From JAAGZL01 sp050297535 (GTDB lineage: Bacteria; Pseudomonadota; Gammaproteobacteria; Chromatiales; Chromatiaceae), in NCBI GenBank assembly GCA_050297535.1, contig JBNKSV010000024.1, positions 1 to 35,887 of the forward strand: DNA of 35,887 bases. Reading direction: 5' to 3'. The number at the start of each line of letters is the position of its first letter. The stretch's first letter is position 1. A program made the position numbers and the translations under genes. Below, piece by piece: positions 15,764 to 22,761 of this stretch. A model generated the notes under the pieces. The model was not told the DNA's origin and did not search any database. It saw only the letters and a list, made by a program, of their open reading frames with translations.

Positions 15764-17268
15764 TCGGCTATTCCAGGATTCATCAAGGCCCTTATGATCG
15801 GCATCAGATCGGACGCCAACAGGCCACGTTCACCACCTTTCGCCGCGATATCAGCGGCCTTGGCATGCAGACACACCCCCATACTGGCTGCAAGTTCCTG
15901 GGCATAGCCCTGAGCCAGTATTGAACCGATAACACCGGTCAGCACATCTCCCATTCCACCGCTGGCCATACCTGGATTGCCGTCGGTACAAAGTCCTGTC
16001 GCCCGTTTCGGACCGGCCTGGATCAGTGTTCCCGCGCCCTTTAACACCACCACCCCGCCATATTTATGCTGCAGCTTGCGTACGCTCTGGAACCGGTCAG
16101 ACTGTATCTCTGCCACAGAACAACCCAGCAGACGCGCGGCCTCACCGGGATGTGGGGTCAAAATCCAATCATCCCGCCGCATCGGTTCGTATGCCAGAAG
16201 ATTCAGGGCATCGGCATCCAGGACCAGAGGCAATTTGCACTCCAGCACATATCCCAGAAGCCGCATGGCCCATTTGGACCTGCCCAATCCCGGGCCTATG
16301 GCCACCACATTGGCCCGTTGCAGCAACTGTTTTAGCTGCTTCGGTCCCTCAACCCCGTGGCACATCAGCTCCGGCCGCGCCATATTCAGTTGAACCGCGT
16401 GTTCCGGACTTGTTGCGACAGATACCAGACCAGCCCCACATCTGACCGCCGCCTCTGCAGCCATGCGCACTGCCCCAGAAAACCCCGGCGCACCGCCAAT
16501 CACCAACAGATGCCCGAAATCACCCTTATGCGCCGTCCTGCTCCTGGGGGTAATGCGGCAACCAAGGGCATCCCAGCTCACCCTGGCTGCGGACGGGATC
16601 TGTCCTGAATAAACCCCGGACGGCACCTCCAGATCATTAAAATGCAGCTCACCACACTGCTCTGGACCATCTCCGGTAAATAGACCCTGCTTCAGACCGA
16701 TAAAGCTAATAGTTGCATCTGCCTTTACCGCGATACCTAGCACCTTGCCACTGTCGGAATGCAGTCCTGAAGGTATATCCAAGGCCAACACTGGCGCCCA
16801 GTGTTCATTTATGGCGCCCAGCGCATCCGCCCAGTCTCCGCTAACCTCTCGCTCCAATCCCGTGCCAAATACTCCATCCACTATCACCTCGGTCTGTTCC
16901 GGCACCGACGTTAACGGTATAACCTCGCCACCCAGGGCCATGAAGAGATCAGCGTTATGCTTGGCATCGCCTGACAACTTGTCAGGATCACCAAGCTGCA
17001 AGACCCGAACCGCGACACCATCCTGCAGGGCCAGTCTGGCGACCACGAAGCCGTCGCCACCATTGTTCCCAGTACCACAGACTACCGTTATATCCTGGAC
17101 CTCCGGCCATTTGGTGCGTAACAACCTATAAGCAGCGCTGCCAGCCCGCTCCATCAGAGTAAGACCTGGTATCTCAAAATTCTCAATCGCAGTACGGTCC
17201 AGCTCGCGCACCTGTGCGGCGCGATACAGATCAACTGGCAGGGTTTCATTCAGTTTCATCGTCTTCAT
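15757..17268 (-). CDS. nnr: Bifunctional NAD(P)H-hydrate epimerase and dehydratase
   Basis: This enzyme repairs hydrated NADH and NADPH. The N-terminal YjeF_N epimerase domain (about residues 10-220) has CGTGNNGGDGFVVAR, DGVFGTGL and DIPSGLHSDSG. The C-terminal ribokinase-like dehydratase domain (about 235-500) has GGAPGFSGA, DADALNLL, TPHPGEAARLLG and the nucleotide-binding GNPGMASGGMGDVLTG. The length of 503 residues is normal for the fused form. Two in-frame ATG codons lie at the start (17268 and 17259). It is the first gene of the long minus-strand block and is divergent from queG across 92 bp. Confidence 0.96.
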   Translation of the reverse strand: MKTMKLNETLPVDLYRAAQVRELDRTAIENFEIPGLTLMERAGSAAYRLLRTKWPEVQDITVVCGTGNNGGDGFVVARLALQDGVAVRVLQLGDPDKLSGDAKHNADLFMALGGEVIPLTSVPEQTEVIVDGVFGTGLEREVSGDWADALGAINEHWAPVLALDIPSGLHSDSGKVLGIAVKADATISFIGLKQGLFTGDGPEQCGELHFNDLEVPSGVYSGQIPSAARVSWDALGCRITPRSRTAHKGDFGHLLVIGGAPGFSGAVRMAAEAAVRCGAGLVSVATSPEHAVQLNMARPELMCHGVEGPKQLKQLLQRANVVAIGPGLGRSKWAMRLLGYVLECKLPLVLDADALNLLAYEPMRRDDWILTPHPGEAARLLGCSVAEIQSDRFQSVRKLQHKYGGVVVLKGAGTLIQAGPKRATGLCTDGNPGMASGGMGDVLTGVIGSILAQGYAQELAASMGVCLHAKAADIAAKGGERGLLASDLMPIIRALMNPGIAEC

Positions 17269-17360
17269 ACAAATCCGGTCGCTTACTACTGAAGTAGAAT
17301 TGTATCTGAGATTCGCCGCCTGGTGGGGGTTAATCGAATAGATGTTATAGTTCCGCCCCT

Positions 17361-18419
17361 ATGAAAGACATAGATTATCTGCAGCTGGCGCAAGCGATAA
17401 AACTCTGGGGACTTGAACTAGGCTTCCAGCAGATCGGTATCGCCAACACCTCGCTAGAACAAGCGGAAATAGATCTGGACGAATGGCTGGATGCAGGGCG
17501 ACACGGCGATATGGGATTTATGGCCAGCCACGGACACACTCGCAGCCGACCGGATATGCTGGTGCCTGGTACCATCAGCGTCATATCCGCCAGGATGGAT
17601 GATCTGCCACCCGGCATTGATCCACGTGCGGTAATTGCTAACCATGATCTCGGATACATAGCACGCTATGCCCTGGGCCGCGACTACCACAAGGTGGTGC
17701 GTAATCGGTTGCAGAGACTTGCCACCCGCATCCAGGATGAGATTGGGGAATACGGCTACCGGGTATTCACTGATTCCGCCCCGGTCATGGAAAAACCTCT
17801 GGCGACCAAGGCCGGGTTAGGCTGGGTTGGAAAACACAGCATGCTGGTAAATCGGTCTGCGGCATCCTGGTTTGTATTAGGTGAGATATACACCGACCTA
17901 CCCCTGCCGCAAGATAACCCTGAAAGCGATCACTGCGGCAACTGCAACAAATGCATGCGCGCGTGTCCAACCCAGGCCATTGTGGAGCCATATAAACTGG
18001 ATGCCAGACGCTGTATCTCTTATCTCAGCATCGAACTGCGCGGATCTATTCCTGAAGAGTTACGATCACTGATGGGAAATCGCATCTATGGTTGCGATGA
18101 CTGCCTGCTGGCGTGCCCCTGGAACCGTTTCACCACACCATCTAACGAACAGGATTTTCTACCCAGAAACGGCCTGGATGCACCTATGCTAATCGAGCTA
18201 TTCGCCTGGAGCGAAGAGGAGTTCCTAAAACGATTGGAAGGATCGGCCATCCGCAGGATCGGCCATGAAAGTTGGCTGCGCAATATCGCGGTGGCACTGG
18301 GAAATGCCGATACCTCAGAACAGGCAATAATCGCGCTCAAATGCAAACTCAATCATCCATCGGCATTGGTGCGAGAGCATGCGGCCTGGGCCCTGGATCG
18401 CCACACAAACCGCGGATAG
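17361..18419 (+). CDS. queG: Epoxyqueuosine reductase
   Basis: QueG reduces epoxyqueuosine in tRNA to queuosine using cobalamin and two [4Fe-4S] clusters. The general acid aspartate lies in TDSAPVMEK (near residue 137). The clusters are bound by CGNCNKCMRACP and CDDCLLACP plus a further cysteine in RRCISYLS. KAGLGWVGKHSMLV is also typical. The length is 352 residues. It is divergent from nnr, a common neighbour pair. A possible -10 box (TATAGT, 17346-17351) lies only 9 bases before the ATG, so the transcript could be nearly leaderless; this is weak evidence. Confidence 0.97.
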   Translation: MKDIDYLQLAQAIKLWGLELGFQQIGIANTSLEQAEIDLDEWLDAGRHGDMGFMASHGHTRSRPDMLVPGTISVISARMDDLPPGIDPRAVIANHDLGYIARYALGRDYHKVVRNRLQRLATRIQDEIGEYGYRVFTDSAPVMEKPLATKAGLGWVGKHSMLVNRSAASWFVLGEIYTDLPLPQDNPESDHCGNCNKCMRACPTQAIVEPYKLDARRCISYLSIELRGSIPEELRSLMGNRIYGCDDCLLACPWNRFTTPSNEQDFLPRNGLDAPMLIELFAWSEEEFLKRLEGSAIRRIGHESWLRNIAVALGNADTSEQAIIALKCKLNHPSALVREHAAWALDRHTNRG

Positions 18420-18423
18420 AGAA

Positions 18424-18443
18424 ACGGGGGCTGTTGCCCCCGT
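18424..18443 (+). terminator. Hairpin terminator between queG and the VPLPA-CTERM gene
   Basis: ACGGGGGC-TGTT-GCCCCCGT is an 8-bp G+C-rich stem with a 4-base loop, just after the queG stop. The plus strand continues CTGTTAAATC and the minus strand GTTTCTC, so neither side has a perfect T tract. It lies between convergent genes and may serve both. Confidence 0.6.
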
Positions 18444-18470
18444 CTGTTAAATCACCGGTATATTCAGTTC

Positions 18471-19049
18471 TTAATGCTGTACCCTACGACGTCTGCCAAA
18501 TCCGATCAGTCCAGCAAGGGCGGAACCAAACAGCCATACTGCGCCAGGGACTGGAACTGCTGATGGCGGAGGGCAATACTTACCATTCACGGTCAACTCA
18601 GCAAATGAGATCCATTCACTTGATAAGGAGAACCAGGCTTTAAAATAGACACCGCTCAATATTTCGTCAAAATAAGAACTGCCCAATGTGAACGTTTGTG
18701 TATCTTGAACATCGGTATCGTTTAAATGACCCAGCTCTTCCCACCAACCTGAACTGCTTTTAATCCAGATGCTATCCGAATGTCCGTTAGAATTCGTGGT
18801 AACAGTCAGCGTCGCGCTTGTGATCTCGAAGTTATCACCTGGCTCTTGGATAGCATCAAAGTTAAAGTAATATTTGTGGTGGTCTTCGGTGAATGAAGTT
18901 GTTGTAAACGACTCACTATAGTTTTCGGTCTGTTCACAACCTTGAGGCGGATTCTGAGTACAACCACAACCACAGCTGGTAGCCAAGGCTGCGAAAGGTG
19001 AGGCCACAAAAACTAAAAATAGTGCTACTAAGGTGTATTTCTTTGCCAT
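18471..19049 (-). CDS. VPLPA/PEP-CTERM type secreted protein with N-terminal cysteine cluster
   Basis: This is a 192-residue exported protein. A signal peptide covers about residues 1-23 (LVALFLVFVASPFAALA). The mature part begins with a cysteine-rich stretch (SCGCGCTQNPPQGC). The middle is rich in serine, threonine and aromatic residues and looks like a beta-sandwich. The C-terminus has the sorting tripartite signal: VPVPGAVW, a hydrophobic segment (LFGSALAGLIGFG) and RRRR, as in VPLPA-CTERM/PEP-CTERM proteins processed by an exosortase. The exosortase must be encoded elsewhere; none is in this window. The role is probably at the cell surface or in the exopolysaccharide matrix. The gene stands alone. 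Confidence 0.85.
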   Translation of the reverse strand: MAKKYTLVALFLVFVASPFAALATSCGCGCTQNPPQGCEQTENYSESFTTTSFTEDHHKYYFNFDAIQEPGDNFEITSATLTVTTNSNGHSDSIWIKSSSGWWEELGHLNDTDVQDTQTFTLGSSYFDEILSGVYFKAWFSLSSEWISFAELTVNGKYCPPPSAVPVPGAVWLFGSALAGLIGFGRRRRVQH

Positions 19050-19100
19050 TTTCTTATCCCCGAAAGTTGTTAATTGATTTCGCTCGCGTTGATCCCGTTG

Positions 19101-19119
19101 TTCTATTAAATTAATAGAA
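19101..19119. promoter_or_regulatory. Perfect 9-bp dyad upstream of the VPLPA-CTERM gene
   Basis: TTCTATTAA-A-TTAATAGAA is a perfect inverted repeat with 9-bp arms around one base. It lies about 50 bases before the start at 19049. It could be an operator for the gene or a fold in its leader. No matching promoter boxes were convincing around it. Confidence 0.4.
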
Positions 19120-19348
19120 TGTGATTTCTAGCGTTTTGGTTTCATAAGGTAGTCCCGACATCCTTGATGGCACTCAATTACAATCAAGTCGGTATAGCCC
19201 GAAATAGAACTTGGAATTATTCCATTATTTCTGTAGCAAACTCATCCACGCTATAAGATTCACTAATGTGAACTGGGCCACATCAGTGAGCGCGTGATTT
19301 TACAGCCATTTTTTATGGTTTTCCAGAGTACAACCGGTGGATAATTGG

Positions 19349-19522
19349 GTAGGTCCTGATTAATTATACATTCTGTCCTTAGATTTCTAAATGGTACTTC
19401 CTGGTACAACTACCCCCGCGCAGGCTGGATCACCTCAGGTAACGACGGCGCCAATCTATCTGTTTATCTTCTGGACCCACACCTACGCGTAGGTAACGAG
19501 AATGTAATAAATCAGAAATACC
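19349..19522. mobile_element. MITE-like repeat, copy 2, longer and diverged
   Basis: A 174-bp segment is related to the element at 6916-7049. Shared parts are the left end (CCTGATTAATT), the central block (CCCGCGCAGGC, GGATC, CAGG-AACG-CG-CCAATC) and the right end (AAATCAGA). About 40 extra bases lie between the left end and the central block. TTGG flanks it on both sides (19345-19348 and 19523-19526), consistent with a 4-bp target duplication. It fills much of the 515-bp gap between the VPLPA-CTERM gene and the helicase gene; the rest of that gap shows nothing else I can name. Confidence 0.6.
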
Positions 19523-19564
19523 TTGGTTGATGGGAATGTGTTCTCCTAGAAAAACAAAGCTTGT

Positions 19565-21481
19565 TCAACCATCGACACCATCAAAGAAACTCTTTACATC
19601 TGCCATCTCCCGGGTCCGCGCCATGGGCGGCATACTATCCAGAAAGGTCTGGCCATAGCCCTTGGAGAGCAGACGCGGGTCGCAGATAACCAACACCCCA
19701 CGGTCGGTTTCATCCCGGATCAACCGCCCCGCCCCCTGTTTCAGGGCGATGGCCGCCTGCGGCACCTGGAATTCCATGAACGGATTGCCGCCGCGCTTTT
19801 TCAGGGCGTCGATCCGAGCCTGCAACACCGGATCACCTGGCGAAGCAAATGGCAGTTTATCTATGACCACACATGATAGCGCCTCGCCCCTTACGTCCAC
19901 CCCCTCCCAGAAACTGGCGGTACCCAGCAGTACCGCATTGCCTAGCTCTCTAAATCTATCCAGCAACTCGGTCTTGGGCGCACTGCCCTGCACCAACAGT
20001 GGAAAATCTACCCGCTCTTCCAAGGCCGCCGCCGCCAATCGCAAGGCCCGATGGCTGGTGAACAACAAGAAGGCGCGACCTGCACTGGCCTTGATAACCG
20101 GTTCTATGATAGCGAGCACGGCATCCAGATACTCCTGGCTACGCGGCTCCGGCATGTTACGCGGCACAAACCAGAGGGCCTGATTTGGATAGTCAAACGG
20201 GCTGTCCAAACAAAGTGTCTCGGCCCCATGTACCCCAAGCCGGTCCTGAAAATGGCGGAAGCTATCTCCCACCGCCAGGGTGGCGGAGGTAAAGATCCAA
20301 CTGGCCGAGCGTTGCTGCATTTGGGACTGAAACATCTCCGAGACATCCAACTGGGTACGGTTCAGATTGAAGCTTTGACTGTAGGTCTCGAACCAACGAA
20401 TGCTGTTGTCGTCATCTGGATCAAACAGCTGGTCCAATTTCACCAGAAGCTGTTCGCAGCGCCCATGGCAACTCTCCAGACCCTTGCCACGCTCTTTGAT
20501 CTTGCCCAACAATTCCTTCAAACAGATCAACTCATTCTGCATCTTATCCAGGGCGTTGGTGATACGTTCATCGCCGCTGATCTCTGACCAGGGACCACGT
20601 CGCAAATCCAGTCCGAACACCAGACGCAAATCACGCACCGCCTTGCTCAGGGCAGAGACCTGGGCCGGTATCTCCGGGATATCGCCGGCCTCGCGTAGAT
20701 ATTCGGTCTCACTGTCCCGCGCCAGTTCCAACAGTTGCCTGCCGGTAACGCTGACACCGAAAAAGTTGCTGGCGATCTCAGGGAGCTGATGGGCCTCGTC
20801 CACGATAAAACAGTCCGCCTCCGGTAGCAGCTCTCCGAAGCCCTCCTCTTTAAGGGCAAAGTCGGCACACAACAGATGATGATTCACCACCACCAGATCT
20901 GCCTCCTGAGCCCGACGCCTGGCCTCAACCATATGACAGGTGCTGTAGGATTGACACTCAGCCCCCAGGCAGTTATCTACTGTGGAGGTAATAACCGGCC
21001 AGATGCCGGAATCTTCCGGGATGCCACTAAGCTCGGCGATATCCCCGCTCTCGGTCTTGCCGGACCAATCCCGCACCTGCATCAACTGACCAACCAATTC
21101 CCGGGAGCGCAGACGCCCCTCTTGCAGGGCGTTTTCCATACGGTAGATACAGAGATAGTTGGAACGCCCTTTGAGCAGGGCGACACTGGCGGGGACCGCC
21201 AAGGTATCCCGGATCAGGGGCAGATCACGCTGATAGAGCTGATCCTGCAGATTCTTAGTGCCGGTGGACACAATCACCTTGAGACCTGATAACAACGCCG
21301 GGACAAGATAGGCAAAGGTCTTGCCGGTACCGGTGCCTGCCTCGGTAATCAGTACCCCGCCCTCGGCCATGGCCTGCTCCACCCGCTGGGCCATCTCCAA
21401 CTGTTGAGGGCGGTAAGAGAATGCTTCTATGTGTTGGGATAGGAGTCCGTCCGGACCCAGAATTTCTGTCAGGTCACTCAT
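19565..21481 (-). CDS. yoaA: ATP-dependent iron-sulfur DNA helicase, YoaA/DinG family
   Basis: This is an XPD-like superfamily 2 helicase that unwinds DNA 5' to 3' at damaged or stalled forks. Walker A is GTGTGKT near residues 49-55 and the DEAH box is at 228-231 (VDEAHQLPE). Four cysteines (C111, C171, C176, C182) form the [4Fe-4S] site. C-terminal motifs include TSATLA, GTASFWEGVD and QGAGRLIRDETDRG. There is no exonuclease domain. The length of 638 residues matches YoaA. I chose ATG at 21481 over the preceding TTG. It begins 6 bases after the stop of the nuclease-like gene, so they are likely co-transcribed. Confidence 0.95.
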   Translation of the reverse strand: MSDLTEILGPDGLLSQHIEAFSYRPQQLEMAQRVEQAMAEGGVLITEAGTGTGKTFAYLVPALLSGLKVIVSTGTKNLQDQLYQRDLPLIRDTLAVPASVALLKGRSNYLCIYRMENALQEGRLRSRELVGQLMQVRDWSGKTESGDIAELSGIPEDSGIWPVITSTVDNCLGAECQSYSTCHMVEARRRAQEADLVVVNHHLLCADFALKEEGFGELLPEADCFIVDEAHQLPEIASNFFGVSVTGRQLLELARDSETEYLREAGDIPEIPAQVSALSKAVRDLRLVFGLDLRRGPWSEISGDERITNALDKMQNELICLKELLGKIKERGKGLESCHGRCEQLLVKLDQLFDPDDDNSIRWFETYSQSFNLNRTQLDVSEMFQSQMQQRSASWIFTSATLAVGDSFRHFQDRLGVHGAETLCLDSPFDYPNQALWFVPRNMPEPRSQEYLDAVLAIIEPVIKASAGRAFLLFTSHRALRLAAAALEERVDFPLLVQGSAPKTELLDRFRELGNAVLLGTASFWEGVDVRGEALSCVVIDKLPFASPGDPVLQARIDALKKRGGNPFMEFQVPQAAIALKQGAGRLIRDETDRGVLVICDPRLLSKGYGQTFLDSMPPMARTREMADVKSFFDGVDG

Positions 21482-21487
21482 CAAAGG

Positions 21488-22000
21488 CTATGCTTGATTG
21501 TCCCAAACCTCAGACTCCAGACCATCCTGCCGCGTCCAGGCCAGACGGCCGATGATCCTGAACCTGGATACCGACAACACGCCACGCTTTGCCCGATTGC
21601 TGCTGCTCTTATCTGTGTACTCCAGCAACTCATCCCGGTCCACTTCATAGATCTCAAACGGCTCATAATCCTCGTCCATCAGCACCAACACCACCGAATC
21701 CCACTGTTGCTCGGTCTTGATCTGGCCAATGCGTTGATTGCCGAAATTATCATCGAAGATGGTGCGGCTCTTGATCTGGATGCGTTTGTTATCCCGCTCC
21801 GGATCTATGGCGTCGTATCCGCCGACATCTGCTCCGGCTGGGACCAACCGCAACAGACGCATGGCATCGTGCAAGGCTATCTCGTTGCTCACACCTGGAA
21901 GGGGCTTCCCCATGGTGCGGCGGTAGTCTGCTGCTAGTTGCCGTGCCTGGCTTATAAGTTTTTCTTCTGCGTAGATGTTCAAGACATCACACCTTTCCAT
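21488..22000 (-). CDS. Uncharacterised protein with a possible PD-(D/E)XK nuclease fold
   Basis: I do not recognise a named family with certainty. The product is 170 residues, soluble, with no signal peptide. An N-terminal helical part (residues 1-55) includes SNEIALHDAMRLLRLV. It is followed by GYDAID and, 7 residues later, IQIKSRT. The spacing glutamate-(about 25)-D-(about 12)-QxK is that of PD-(D/E)XK nuclease folds, where Q may replace the second acid. The C-terminal part has an alternating strand pattern (WDSVVLVLMDEDYEPFEIYE). The start is uncertain: ATG at 22000 lacks a ribosome binding site, whereas TTG at 21982 has AAAGG 9 bases before it. It is just upstream of the YoaA-type helicase. 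Confidence 0.75.
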   Translation of the reverse strand: MERCDVLNIYAEEKLISQARQLAADYRRTMGKPLPGVSNEIALHDAMRLLRLVPAGADVGGYDAIDPERDNKRIQIKSRTIFDDNFGNQRIGQIKTEQQWDSVVLVLMDEDYEPFEIYEVDRDELLEYTDKSSSNRAKRGVLSVSRFRIIGRLAWTRQDGLESEVWDNQA

Positions 22001-22281
22001 ATTCAAGTGGGAATTAGTAATAAAGGGATTGTATATGAATTTAATAGAAAAAACGCCGCCTGAAGTAGCTGAATAAGCTTGGCATATGCATTACCGTACG
22101 GATGGAATAATCAATGAATAACGGATCTAAATTGCTAAGGCACTAAGCGCACAAGAGAATGCACCCAGCTTGGTTGCCGGTTTAGCATTTTGTTATAAAA
22201 TCACAATTATTTCGCTATTATGCGTCCGCTGTGGATATTTAACAGCAGTTTCATTGCAAATATGACGTGGTTGTGGATTTT

Positions 22282-22761
22282 CTAGTAAGCAAGCCCCATT
22301 GCCTCATGCTCGGCCTTGGTAGCACCGTTCACATCGCCGCTATCGCGTTTGATCTGCGCTATCAAGCGCCAGTTATCGGCCTTCAGCTTGGCGTCAGCAC
22401 CTGCCAAACTAATTGATTTTGCAGCTATTTCTGCGGCGCGCGCACCCTGATTCTGATCGGCGCGCAAGTGTGCAAGCCTATTCCATAGATAGGCGTTTCT
22501 AGGCTCTATCCGTAGGGCGCGTTCCATGCTCGCCACTGCTCCGGCAATATCCCCTTTACCCTGCAAATCCCGTGATTCTCGCAACAACGACTCCACTGGT
22601 GAGCTATATGTGGGCTTTATATCCGCCTGCTTAGGCGCTTGATAGGCCTGGACCTCCACATCGGAGCCATCAATAGGTTCGTCTCTGTAGCTGTAGCTGT
22701 CTACGCACCCGGCAAGGACTATGCAGGATGAGATTATGCTGATCGGTATAAGTCTGTTCAT
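22282..22761 (-). CDS. lpoP: TPR lipoprotein, probable LpoP-type activator of PBP1b
   Basis: This is a 159-residue lipoprotein. The signal peptide ends in the lipobox LAGC (cysteine near residue 19), followed by a disordered stretch and two to three TPR-like helix pairs (SLLRESRDLQGKGDIAGAVASM; LWNRLAHLRADQNQGARAAEIA). The ATG overlaps the stop of the PBP1b gene by 4 bases. In Pseudomonas aeruginosa the TPR lipoprotein LpoP activates PBP1b. The matching lipobox, TPR content and coupling to PBP1b make the same role likely here; this is inference from context. Confidence 0.8.
   Translation of the reverse strand: MNRLIPISIISSCIVLAGCVDSYSYRDEPIDGSDVEVQAYQAPKQADIKPTYSSPVESLLRESRDLQGKGDIAGAVASMERALRIEPRNAYLWNRLAHLRADQNQGARAAEIAAKSISLAGADAKLKADNWRLIAQIKRDSGDVNGATKAEHEAMGLAY

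Noticed and set aside
19050..19348. Possible sigma-54 promoter for the VPLPA-CTERM gene
   Set aside because: No TGGCA-N7-TGC type element was found on the minus strand in this region.
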